Assembly: GCF_036013525.1 (NCBI RefSeq)
Contig: NZ_CP107853.1
Span: 9,424,001 to 9,488,000, forward strand
Direction: 5' to 3'
Source of the DNA: Nonomuraea sp. NBC_00507
Lineage (GTDB): Bacteria > Actinomycetota > Actinomycetes > Streptosporangiales > Streptosporangiaceae
DNA: 64,000 bases
The position numbers were made by a program, and so were the translations under genes. Position 1 is the first letter of the stretch, and every line of letters begins with the position of its first letter. The notes under the pieces were generated by a model, which was not told the DNA's origin, did no database searches, and saw only the letters and a list, made by a program, of their open reading frames with translations. This document shows positions 1 through 7,542 of this stretch, piece after piece.

Positions 1-558
1 GCCGTCAAGATCGCGGTCGTGCTGGTCGGCGTGGTCAACCTGGTCGTGGCGAGCATCCTGATCGGGATTCCCGGGTTCAGGACGACGCTGGACCGCGTTC
101 CCACCCCGGCCGGTGATCGCGGCACGCCTCCCGCGGCGGCCCTGAGCCGCAGTCCCGCCGCCACCCCGGCCCCGACCTCCGGCCCTCCCGACGCGAGCAC
201 CCGGATCTCCAGCACCCCGGCCCTCGCCGCCCCGGACTCCACCCCAGCCGCCACCCCGGACTCGGCCGGTGCCACGCCCTCCGGCATCCCGGACGCGCCC
301 GGCGCCGTCCAGCCGCAGGGCGCCCGTGCGACGCGGACCCGGGAACCACGGCCGCGCTCGATCCGCCCGCGAGCGGTCCGCCCCAAGAAGCCGGTCGTGA
401 TCCGGCACACGGACGAGGTGGTCGCGAGCAGCTCCAGGACCCCCTCGGCCACCCCGGCCACCGACCCGCCAATCTCCCCTTCCGCCCCGGCCGCTCAGCG
501 CCGCACGGGACAACTGCCCGGCCAGGCAATGCTGGACGATGGGACCGCATCCGGCTGA
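1..558 (+). CDS. Pro/Ala-rich single-pass membrane protein, 5' end outside window
   Basis: The frame is open from base 1, so the true start is probably upstream; the first candidate start inside is GTG at 19. The visible part opens with a hydrophobic segment (about residues 1-20 after that GTG), followed by about 150 residues rich in Pro, Ala, Ser and Thr with a basic Arg-rich patch (REPRPRSIRPRAVRPKK). This looks like a membrane anchor with a disordered tail. No enzyme motif is visible and I do not recognise the family. It ends 8 bp before the stop of the convergent NTPase gene. Confidence 0.5.
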   Translation, partial: AVKIAVVLVGVVNLVVASILIGIPGFRTTLDRVPTPAGDRGTPPAAALSRSPAATPAPTSGPPDASTRISSTPALAAPDSTPAATPDSAGATPSGIPDAPGAVQPQGARATRTREPRPRSIRPRAVRPKKPVVIRHTDEVVASSSRTPSATPATDPPISPSAPAAQRRTGQLPGQAMLDDGTASG

Positions 559-566
559 GGCGTGCT

Positions 567-1118
567 TCAGAGGCCGGCGAGCTGGGAGATCCCGGTACGG
601 ATCGCGGTCACCCGGTCGGGTAGCGGCCCGGCGGGGACGTCGATGAGGCGGTAGCCGAATGCGCGGTAGGTCTGCTCATGGAGGCGTTCGAACGTCAGGG
701 AGTCTTCGAAACTGATCCGGCGGGCCTCGGTCGGCTCGCAGAAGCCGAGATTGCGGACGAAGAACACATTCCGGTCGTAGATCTGCTCTCGCGTGATCCT
801 CTCGATCTCCGTGGACAGGGCCGAGGAGATCGAGTGCCCGACAAAGGTGCTGAGAGCGTGCGTGCAGATGGGCGAGCGGTCGAAGAACTGCACGCACGAT
901 TCGGAGGTGATCGGCTGCATCTGCCGCCGTCGTTGCAGGGCCACGATCGTGTCGATGAAGGACGGCCGGATCCACGGCTCGGCGACACCGCGCGCCTGCT
1001 CGTCCGCGATGACCGCCGTGGCCGCCTCCTCGACCGTCGCGTATCCGAGTGCCGCCAGACACCGCAGGATCGTGGTCTTGCCGGCACCTGGGGTGCCGGT
1101 GAGGATGTAGCGCTTCAT
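567..1118 (-). CDS. AAA-family P-loop NTPase (AAA_28-like), 183 aa
   Basis: The protein begins MKRYILTGTPGAGKTT, a Walker A loop (GTPGAGKTT, residues 8-16) directly after the first strand, then EEAATAVIADEQARG, typical of small AAA_28-like ATPases or kinases. A later stretch with FFDRSPICTHAL fits the Walker B/substrate part (DRS). Size and layout match single-domain nucleoside-kinase-like NTPases of unknown substrate. It is transcribed alone; upstream lies the tandem-repeat spacer before coaE. Substrate cannot be inferred from the sequence. Confidence 0.75.
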   Translation of the reverse strand: MKRYILTGTPGAGKTTILRCLAALGYATVEEAATAVIADEQARGVAEPWIRPSFIDTIVALQRRRQMQPITSESCVQFFDRSPICTHALSTFVGHSISSALSTEIERITREQIYDRNVFFVRNLGFCEPTEARRISFEDSLTFERLHEQTYRAFGYRLIDVPAGPLPDRVTAIRTGISQLAGL

Positions 1119-1238
1119 CGTCGTCTGATCGCCTTTCTGATCACACCGGAACGATCTTGCTCATGAGCGCATGCGGACGCGGCAGGGAAGATCACCTGGG
1201 ACTCGTCGGTGGGATTCCACGAGCGTCCGGGCGCCGGA

Positions 1239-1385
1239 GCCCGGTCGGCACGGGTCGGGGCACGGTCGGGGCACGGTCGGCACGCGGTCGGCACGCGGTC
1301 GGGCGCGCAAAAAGGGGATCGCAGACGGTACGCGGTCGGCACGCGGTCGGGCGCGCAAAAAGGGGATCGCAGACGGTACGCGGTC
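1239..1385. repeat. 48-bp perfect tandem duplication with flanking minisatellite
   Basis: Two identical 48-bp units lie head to tail at 1285-1332 and 1333-1380, and the first five bases of a third unit run into the coaE stop codon. Each unit contains CGGTCGGCACG followed by GCGCAAAAAGGGGATCGC. To the left (1239-1284) the CGGTCGG(C/G)ACG motif repeats in 11-13 bp steps, as an older minisatellite. The array fills the spacer between the NTPase promoter and the coaE 3' end. Confidence 0.85.
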
Positions 1386-1986
1386 AGCCGCGGGCGGCGC
1401 GTCGGCGCAGGTCCTCCCACACCTCACTCACTCGCATGTCCAGCTCATCCAGCGAGCCCTCGTTCGGGACCACGATATCCGCGACGGCCAGCCGCTCCTC
1501 CCGGCTCGCCTGCGCCGCGATGCGGGCCTTGGCGTCGGACTCCGCCATCCCCCGGTGCTCGGCCAGCCGCCTGATCCGCACGCGGTCGGCCGCGTCCACC
1601 ACGATGACCACGTCGTACATCGGGGCCAGCTTGTTCTCGGCCAGCAGCGGCACGTCGTACACGACGATCGCGTCATCGGCCGCCGCACCCTGCAGCTGCG
1701 CCACCCGCTCCCCCACCAGCGGATGCACGATCGCGTTGAGCGCCGCCAGCCGCTCGGAGTCGGCGAAGACGATCGACCCCAGCTTCTCCCGGTTGAGCGA
1801 GCCGTCGGGACGGAGCACCTCTTCCCCGAACGCGGCCACCACCCGCGCCAGGCCGACCGTGCCGGGCTCGACCACCTCGCGCGCGATCTTGTCGGCGTCG
1901 ATCACGAGGGCGCCCCTGGCCGCGAGCCGCTTGGACACCTCGCTCTTACCGGAGCCGATGCCGCCGGTGAGCCCAATCTTCAACAC
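1384..1986 (-). CDS. coaE: Dephospho-CoA kinase CoaE
   Basis: Catalyses the last step of coenzyme A synthesis, ATP-dependent 3'-phosphorylation of dephospho-CoA, in the cytoplasm. [15 protein letters not shown] gives the Walker A loop at residues 8-15; [10 protein letters not shown] and the [14 protein letters not shown] segment are family signatures. At 200 aa it is the usual bacterial length, without the UPF0157 C-terminal domain seen in some mycobacteria. The GTG at 1984-1986 is chosen because TAAGCT lies 6 nt upstream (1993-1998), a leaderless arrangement. The stop overlaps the edge of the tandem repeat. Confidence 0.95.
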   Translation of the reverse strand: MLKIGLTGGIGSGKSEVSKRLAARGALVIDADKIAREVVEPGTVGLARVVAAFGEEVLRPDGSLNREKLGSIVFADSERLAALNAIVHPLVGERVAQLQGAAADDAIVVYDVPLLAENKLAPMYDVVIVVDAADRVRIRRLAEHRGMAESDAKARIAAQASREERLAVADIVVPNEGSLDELDMRVSEVWEDLRRRAARG

Positions 1987-1992
1987 CGGGAA

Positions 1993-1998
1993 AGCTTA
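1993..1998 (-). promoter_or_regulatory. -10 box TAAGCT, leaderless coaE start
   Basis: TAAGCT ends 6 nt before the coaE GTG. There is no Shine-Dalgarno sequence between them, so transcription should begin at or next to the start codon. Confidence 0.5.
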
Positions 1999-2033
1999 TC
2001 CACCAATGTCGCATACGGGGTCATCATCGACGT

Positions 2034-2750
2034 ATGACGACCACAATCGTAGGGGCGGCGCACGACCAGGCCACGGCGGTCGGCGACGACTGGGTGGGGC
2101 CGCCGCACATCGTGCTGGCCCTGCTGGCCGGCGACTCGATCGCCGCCCGCGTGCTCGCCGAGGCCGGGCTCGACCGGGCGCGCGCGCTGGAGTGCATGCC
2201 TCGCCGCCGCACCAGGCCCGGACACGGGGCAGGCGGCTTCGCCAACCCCGCCTTCCACAAGCTGTACGGCATGGCCACCGGCCTGGCGCTGGCCGCCGGG
2301 GACCGGAGCCCGGCACCCGAGCACTGGCTGCTCGCGCTGGCGTACGAGGCGCAGAACAGGGAGGCGACGCCGCTCCACATGTTCGGCCTGGACCCGGCAC
2401 GGGTGGTCGAGGCACTGCGCGAGCACGGCGTGCGGGTGCCGCCGATCGACCCACCCGTGTACGTGCCGTGGCGGGGCCGGCACCAGATTGTCGTGCCCGC
2501 GTCCCGGCTCCAGCCGGTGCTCGACCGGCTCAACGCCGAGCATCCGGCGGGTTCGGAGTGGCGGTGGGGCTGGAACTGGGTCGACGACGACATGGCCCGC
2601 GCCATGATCATTGCTGAGGAGGGGATCGATCTGGCCGCGGCCTGCGCAGGTGAACCATCGTCAGATGATCGTCCATCCGCTCACGGTGCGTCTCCCGATA
2701 GCCCAGGCGGCGGTAGAGCCGCAGATTGGCCTCCGACAGGTGCCCGGTGA
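2034..2750 (+). CDS. Clp N-terminal domain protein (ClpX-unrelated, no ATPase), 238 aa
   Basis: The first ~160 residues resemble two Clp_N helical repeats (AHDQATAVGDDWVGPPHIVLALLAGDS..., then PAPEHWLLALAYEAQN), the substrate/adaptor-binding fold at the N-terminus of ClpA/ClpC. No Walker motifs follow, so it is a stand-alone Clp_N protein of unknown role. The last ~45 residues (after about WGWNWVDDDMARAMIIAEEG) are low-complexity and lie entirely opposite the GNAT gene, suggesting 3' extension by loss of an earlier stop. Start ATG 2034 has no clear Shine-Dalgarno. Confidence 0.65.
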   Translation: MTTTIVGAAHDQATAVGDDWVGPPHIVLALLAGDSIAARVLAEAGLDRARALECMPRRRTRPGHGAGGFANPAFHKLYGMATGLALAAGDRSPAPEHWLLALAYEAQNREATPLHMFGLDPARVVEALREHGVRVPPIDPPVYVPWRGRHQIVVPASRLQPVLDRLNAEHPAGSEWRWGWNWVDDDMARAMIIAEEGIDLAAACAGEPSSDDRPSAHGASPDSPGGGRAADWPPTGAR

Positions 2751-3084
2751 ACAGGTCGAACGCCGTGGCCTCCGGCAGCTCTTCGTGCAGCGCGCTCAGC
2801 AGGGCCGTGCCCAGCCCTTGGCCCTGCCGGTCGGGGGCGACGACGAGGCGGCCGACCACGCAAGTGGTGCCGGACAGTTGCCCGCGTACGGCGCCGACGA
2901 TCCGGCCGGCGTCGAGCGCCTTGAGCACGACGGCGGTCTCGATGACCTTCCGCAGCTGCTCCAGCGACTCGACGAGCGGCAGGATGTAAGGGTCGCCGTA
3001 GAGCTGGGCCTCGCTCACGTACGCCGCCCGCTGCACGGTGAGGATCTCCCCCGCGTCCGCCGCCACCGCCCGTTCGATCATCAC
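2608..3084 (-). CDS. GNAT-family N-acetyltransferase, 158 aa
   Basis: The GNAT core is visible: VVGRLVVAPDRQGQGLGTALLSAL carries the acetyl-CoA binding R/Q-x-x-G-x-G/A motif, followed by LFTGHLSEANLRLYRRLGY, the usual motif-B end. Substrate unknown. The frame stays open upstream to 3318 but that part is antisense-like; GTG 3082-3084 is chosen because TAGGGT sits exactly 7 nt upstream (3092-3097), giving a leaderless start (VMIERAVAAD...). Its 3' end overlaps the convergent Clp_N gene by 143 bp. Confidence 0.85.
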   Translation of the reverse strand: MMIERAVAADAGEILTVQRAAYVSEAQLYGDPYILPLVESLEQLRKVIETAVVLKALDAGRIVGAVRGQLSGTTCVVGRLVVAPDRQGQGLGTALLSALHEELPEATAFDLFTGHLSEANLRLYRRLGYRETHRERMDDHLTMVHLRRPRPDRSPPQQ

Positions 3085-3091
3085 GCCCAGC

Positions 3092-3097
3092 ACCCTA
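3092..3097 (-). promoter_or_regulatory. -10 box TAGGGT, leaderless GNAT start
   Basis: TAGGGT lies 7 nt upstream of GTG 3082-3084, the spacing expected when transcription starts on the first base of the start codon. Confidence 0.5.
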
Positions 3098-3166
3098 TCC
3101 GTTCGGCGTGGCCGCGGCGGGCATGTCGGCCGCGTCAACCGCCAAGAAGGATCGGGCACGCCTCGG

Positions 3167-4303
3167 TTACCTAATAATCCGGAAAAATGCCCGGATGCCC
3201 TCCACCAGCGAGTCCGGAGCCGCCATGGCCACCATGTGACTGGGAGAATGGGCATCCCCCCAGTAGACGATGTTGTTCTTGCGCTCGGCGATCCGCCGCA
3301 GCAGCGCCGGGCCGCCATGGGTCGCCCCGGTCGGCACCGCGGTCTGGTCGATCGGCATGCCGGCCGCGCCCTCGTAATACGTCCACGACGACGAGCCGCC
3401 GGTCCCCGTCAGCCAGTACACGCTCGCGTTCGTCAGCACCAGGTCGCGATCGATGGGCTCGGCCTGCGATCCCCAGCCGTCGAACTCCTTGAACCGCTCG
3501 ACCAGGTAGGCCAGCTGCGCCACCGGCGAGTCCGCGAACCCGTAGGCCAGCGTCTGCGGCCTGGCGGCGAGATAGGGCCCGTAGCCGCTCCCGCCGGCCA
3601 TTCGATCGGCCAATTCCTTGAGCTCGGCCAGCTCCTCCTCGCTCGCCCCCTCCAGCTCGGCGGGGTCGCCGGTGGGGATGCCGAGGCCGGCTGTGATGAC
3701 CGCGCCGGCCAGGTGCTCATGGTCCAGCACGGCCAGTTGCGGCGTCACCAGCGCTCCCGCGTCGTTGCCGTGCGCGCCGTACCGGTCGTACCCGAGCCTG
3801 CGCATCAGCTCGGCCCACGTGCGTGCCACCCGCTCGATGCTCCACGGCCGCCCGTCGGCGGGCTCGGGGAACGGCGAGAAAGCGAACCCGGGCAGCGACG
3901 GCGCGACCACGTGGAAGGCCATGTCGGGGTCGAGCCCGTGGCCACGGGGGTCGGTGAGCGGGCCGATGACGTCGAGCAACTCGGCGACGGAGTTCGGCCA
4001 GCTGTGCGTGATGATCAGCGGCAGCGCGTCCGGCTCCGGGGAGCGGACGTGCAGGAAGTGGATCGTCTGCCCGTCGATCGCGGTGGTGAACTGCGGAAAG
4101 GCGTTCAGCTTGGCTTCCTGGGCCCGCCAGTCGAACCCGTCGGCCCAGTACGCGGCCAGCTCGCGCAGATACTCCACCGGCACGCCACGGCTCCACCCGC
4201 CGCCCGGCAACTGGCCGGCCCATCTGGTCCGCCGCAGTCGTTCCTTCAGGTCTTCCAGGTCGGCCTGGGGCATCTCGATGCGGAAACGCTTGATCTCATC
4301 CAT
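3167..4303 (-). CDS. Epoxide hydrolase (EPHN, alpha/beta-hydrolase), 378 aa
   Basis: Soluble/microsomal-type epoxide hydrolase that should open epoxides to diols. The N-terminal EPHN region (FRIEMPQADLEDLKERLRRTRW) is followed by the HSWPNS oxyanion motif (from residue 100), the nucleophile elbow GNDAG with Asp181, and the C-terminal His356 (PSHMVAM). The YGFADSPVAQLAYLVERF stretch is the conserved cap motif. ATG 4301-4303 begins the EPHN domain; the open frame upstream to 4450 is Arg/Gly-rich and not domain-like. Natural substrate unknown. Confidence 0.9.
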   Translation of the reverse strand: MDEIKRFRIEMPQADLEDLKERLRRTRWAGQLPGGGWSRGVPVEYLRELAAYWADGFDWRAQEAKLNAFPQFTTAIDGQTIHFLHVRSPEPDALPLIITHSWPNSVAELLDVIGPLTDPRGHGLDPDMAFHVVAPSLPGFAFSPFPEPADGRPWSIERVARTWAELMRRLGYDRYGAHGNDAGALVTPQLAVLDHEHLAGAVITAGLGIPTGDPAELEGASEEELAELKELADRMAGGSGYGPYLAARPQTLAYGFADSPVAQLAYLVERFKEFDGWGSQAEPIDRDLVLTNASVYWLTGTGGSSSWTYYEGAAGMPIDQTAVPTGATHGGPALLRRIAERKNNIVYWGDAHSPSHMVAMAAPDSLVEGIRAFFRIIR

Positions 4304-4448
4304 GCGTACGACGTTAAGGTCGAAAGCGGCAAGATTCGTTCCGCATTTCCGGCGTGATCGCCCGGCGCACCATGTGCCTTCACGCCGCTCCCAGCCGCGC
4401 ATGGGACGCGCCCCCACGCCGCCACCCGGACGCCACACCACCGGACGC

Positions 4449-4580
4449 ATACCAAGCGGCCCAGCGCGGCCACCCGGACGCGCATGCCACGCGCCCCCGC
4501 CACCGGACGCGGCATGCCAAGCGGCCCAGCGCCGCCACCCAACGCGGATGAGGCCCAGCGCCGTCGCCCGGCGCGGATGC
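4449..4580. repeat. Imperfect repeats in the rpsA/epoxide-hydrolase spacer
   Basis: The 330-bp stretch 4304-4633 holds no gene. It carries three or four diverged copies of a motif beginning ATGCCAAGCGGCCCAGCG (about 4449, 4514 and a shortened copy near 4548), each followed by a GCCACCCGGACGCG-like tail, then the rpsA terminator. Confidence 0.5.
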
Positions 4581-4614
4581 CAAAAGGCCCCGCACGGCGA
4601 ACCGTGCGGGGCCT
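4581..4614 (-). terminator. Intrinsic terminator of rpsA
   Basis: A 13-bp perfect stem (4585-4597 with 4602-4614, arm AGGCCCCGCACGG) with a 4-nt loop lies 20 bp past the rpsA stop. Read on the minus strand it is followed by TTTT. Confidence 0.85.
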
Positions 4615-4633
4615 CAGGAAGGGGCTAGATGCC

Positions 4634-6121
4634 TTAGCTCTGGCCGCCCGCGAGCTTCTCGCGCAGGGCCGCAAGCGCCTCGTCAGAGGCGAGCGCGCCG
4701 CTGGCGGGAGCCGACGACGAGGTGCCGCCGCCCTGCTGGGGCTGGGTCTCGCCGCTGTAGGTCGAAGGAGCAGCCTCGCCCGCCTCGGCCTCGGCCTTGC
4801 GGGCCTCCTCGATCTGCTTCTTGTGAGCCTCGAAGCGCTGCTGGGCCTCGGCGTACTGCCGCTCCCACTCCTCGCGCTGCTTGTCGAAGCCCTCGAGCCA
4901 CTCCCCGGTCTCCGGGTCGAAGCCCTCGGGGTAGATGTAGTTGCCCTGGTCGTCGTAGGTCGCCGCCATGCCGTAGAGCGTCGGGTCGAACTCGACCTCG
5001 GTCCCGACACCTTCGTTGGCCTGCTTCAGCGAGAGGCTGATGCGACGGCGGTCGAGGTCGATGTCGATGATCTTGACGAAGATCTCGTCGCCGACCTGGA
5101 CGACCTGCTCCGGGATCTCCACGTGGCGCTCGGCCAGCTCGGAGATGTGGACCAGGCCCTCGATGCCCTCCTCGACCCGGACGAACGCGCCGAACGGCAC
5201 CAGCTTGGTGACGCGGCCCGGCACGACCTGGCCGATCTGGTGGGTGCGGGCGAACTGCTGCCACGGGTCTTCCTGGGTGGCCTTGAGCGACAGGGAGACA
5301 CGCTCGCGCTCCATGTCGACGTCGAGGACCTCGACCGTGACCTCCTGGCCGACTTCGACGACCTCGGACGGGTGGTCGATGTGCTTCCAGGACAGCTCGG
5401 ACACGTGGACCAGGCCGTCGACCCCACCGAGGTCGACGAAGGCGCCGAAGTTGACGATCGAGGAGACGACGCCCTTGCGGACCTGACCCTTCTGGAGGGT
5501 GTTGAGGAACGTCTGGCGAACCTCGGACTGCGTCTGCTCGAGCCAGGCGCGGCGCGACAGGACCACGTTGTTGCGGTTCTTGTCGAGCTCTATGATCTTG
5601 GCTTCGAGCTCGCGGCCGACGTAGGGCTGCAGGTCGCGGACCCGGCGCATCTCGACCAGGGAGGCCGGCAGGAAGCCGCGCAGCCCGATGTCGAGGATGA
5701 GGCCGCCCTTGACGACCTCGATGACGGTGCCGGTGACGATGCCGTCCTCGTCCTTGATCTTCTCGATCGTGCCCCAGGCGCGCTCGTACTGGGCGCGCTT
5801 CTTGGACAGGATCAGCCGGCCCTCCTTGTCCTCCTTCTGGAGAACCAGGGCCTCGACATGTTCGCCGACCTCCACGACGTCAGCCGGATCGACATCGTGC
5901 TTGATCGAAAGCTCGCGCGAGGGGATGACACCCTCGGTCTTGTAGCCGATATCGAGAAGGACCTCGTCTCGATCGACCTTGACGACGGTGCCCTCAACAA
6001 TGTCACCGTCGTTGAAGTACTTGATGGTCTCGTCGATCGCGGCGAGGAAGGCTTCCTCGGACCCGATGTCGTTGACCGCTACCTGCGGGGTGCTCGAGGT
6101 GGCCTCAGTGCTGGACGTCAT
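4634..6121 (-). CDS. rpsA: 30S ribosomal protein S1
   Basis: Binds mRNA on the 30S subunit and assists initiation. Four S1 RNA-binding domains follow a short N-terminus, at about residues 36-108, 125-192, 208-278 and 293-364 (for example DIVEGTVVKVDRDEVLLDIG and VRKGVVSSIVNFGAFVDLGG). The C-terminus (after ~400) is a charged helix and a Gly/Ser/Gln tail ending in LREKLAGGQS, as in other high-GC actinobacteria with a four-domain S1. ATG 6119-6121 (MTSSTEATSS) is the family start. Total 495 aa. Single transcription unit with its own promoter and terminator. Confidence 0.97.
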   Translation of the reverse strand: MTSSTEATSSTPQVAVNDIGSEEAFLAAIDETIKYFNDGDIVEGTVVKVDRDEVLLDIGYKTEGVIPSRELSIKHDVDPADVVEVGEHVEALVLQKEDKEGRLILSKKRAQYERAWGTIEKIKDEDGIVTGTVIEVVKGGLILDIGLRGFLPASLVEMRRVRDLQPYVGRELEAKIIELDKNRNNVVLSRRAWLEQTQSEVRQTFLNTLQKGQVRKGVVSSIVNFGAFVDLGGVDGLVHVSELSWKHIDHPSEVVEVGQEVTVEVLDVDMERERVSLSLKATQEDPWQQFARTHQIGQVVPGRVTKLVPFGAFVRVEEGIEGLVHISELAERHVEIPEQVVQVGDEIFVKIIDIDLDRRRISLSLKQANEGVGTEVEFDPTLYGMAATYDDQGNYIYPEGFDPETGEWLEGFDKQREEWERQYAEAQQRFEAHKKQIEEARKAEAEAGEAAPSTYSGETQPQQGGGTSSSAPASGALASDEALAALREKLAGGQS

Positions 6122-6272
6122 GTGTGGAATTGCTCCGAACGCGGACAGGATGTCGATGTGGCGGATGCGCGGCAGGCCCTCTTCCGCATCAAGCCGAGGA
6201 ATTACGACATCGACGTGACCGAGCGCGAGCCCGCTCCGTCTGAGGCGCGCGCGAGCCCACAGCGCAGCGATC

Positions 6273-6301
6273 AGCATATGAGACCTGGGGCACGGGGTCA
6301 A
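6273..6301 (-). promoter_or_regulatory. rpsA promoter, TTGACC-17-TATGCT
   Basis: On the minus strand TTGACC (6296-6301) and TATGCT (6273-6278) are separated by 17 bp, a near-consensus sigma-70/HrdB promoter. Transcription would start near 6266 and give an untranslated leader of about 145 nt before rpsA, room for regulation of S1 synthesis. Confidence 0.75.
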
Positions 6302-6313
6302 TCCGGGGAGAGG

Positions 6314-7408
6314 TCAATAGACGATGACCTGGAGCCCTCGCTTGGCGACGATATTACCCTGAAGTTCCTCCGGCATGGAGATCCGGTCAGGGTCTCCATC
6401 GGAGACGTAACGCTTGCCAGGGTGCTTGTCCAGCCATTCCAGCCAGTATTGCGAGCACCACTTGCGGCACTCGCCTTTCTTGCCGTTGCTCTGGATCCGC
6501 TGGATCGCCCCTCGATCGAAATTTTTCGCGTAGGGCGAAAGCGACGGCTCAGCTCCGGCGAGGAACACGCCGGAGAAATCATACCGGCTGCCATCCCAAG
6601 ATCCGGTCCGCGCCGCCTTCTTGTCGCGGGGTAACGCCCCGTACGGCAGCGCCATGGTCGTGGACGGCGGCGCGCCGAGCTTCTTGAACAGCCGCTCGAG
6701 GCGGACGATCTGCTCGCGGACCCGCTTCCTCTTGAGCGCGCGCAGGTTGGGGTGGCCCCAGGTGTGGTTGGCCACCTCGTAGCCGTGCTCGGTCAGCCAC
6801 CGTAAGGCGGCCGCCTGAGAGGTGTGGTCGCGCAGCCCGAACGGCTCCTTGTTGACCCAAAACGTGGCGACCGGCCGGAACCCCGGATAACGGGTGGCCA
6901 CGTCCTGGATGACGGCCACGGCCGTGTCCGGAGCGGGGTTGCCGTTCACGTCCAGCGCGAAGTGGCTGGGATGCCCGTCGTCGAACGTCAGCACCACCGG
7001 GAACTTGCCCGCCGGCACGTGAATGTCGCCGGCAGCGAACTCCGCGGCGGTGATCGGCACGTAACCCCTCTTCGCCAGCTTCTCCAGCTCCTTCATGAGC
7101 TGGTCGGGTGTGCGGTCAAGGGAGGCCATCCGCTTGCGGAGGATCCGGTGGTACATCAGGACCGGCACCATCCCTAACTCGTTGGCGCCCACCTGCCTGG
7201 CGAACTCGGGCGTGGCCACGATCCCGGGCGGCTGGCCGACCGGGGTCAGGGTGGGCGCCGGGACGGTGTCCTGCGGCTTGGCGCCGGCCTGCGGCTTGGC
7301 GTGCGGCCGGGCTCCGGTCGGCAGGAGGCTCAGCCCGATGATCGCCACAGTGACCACGACGACGTTCGCGAGGCCGATGATCCTCGTGAGGGACGCTGAT
7401 ACCCGCAC
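6314..7408 (-). CDS. Secreted/membrane-anchored polysaccharide deacetylase (CE4, NodB)
   Basis: A hydrophobic N-terminal segment (about residues 10-30, LANVVVVTVAIIGLSLL) anchors or exports the protein, followed by a Pro/Ala linker. The NodB domain begins at VPVLMYHRI and carries the metal-site motifs LTFDDG and ANHTWGHPN (H-x3-H). It should remove N-acetyl groups from a cell-wall or extracellular polysaccharide. At 364 aa it is typical of YadE-like deacetylases. GTG 7406-7408 has GGGAG about 8 nt upstream. It lies between polA and rpsA in the same direction, probably its own unit. Confidence 0.9.
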   Translation of the reverse strand: MRVSASLTRIIGLANVVVVTVAIIGLSLLPTGARPHAKPQAGAKPQDTVPAPTLTPVGQPPGIVATPEFARQVGANELGMVPVLMYHRILRKRMASLDRTPDQLMKELEKLAKRGYVPITAAEFAAGDIHVPAGKFPVVLTFDDGHPSHFALDVNGNPAPDTAVAVIQDVATRYPGFRPVATFWVNKEPFGLRDHTSQAAALRWLTEHGYEVANHTWGHPNLRALKRKRVREQIVRLERLFKKLGAPPSTTMALPYGALPRDKKAARTGSWDGSRYDFSGVFLAGAEPSLSPYAKNFDRGAIQRIQSNGKKGECRKWCSQYWLEWLDKHPGKRYVSDGDPDRISMPEELQGNIVAKRGLQVIVY

Positions 7409-7542
7409 AGAACTCCCGTGCCGCTCGGGGGAAAAGACACTCCAGGGTAGTGGAGATCCCCATGGGGCCGGACCCGCGAGCGCCCGCGCGGACGGTCAGC
7501 GCCCGGCGTCGCTGGGCCGGCCCTCGTGAGCGCCCGCGAAGA

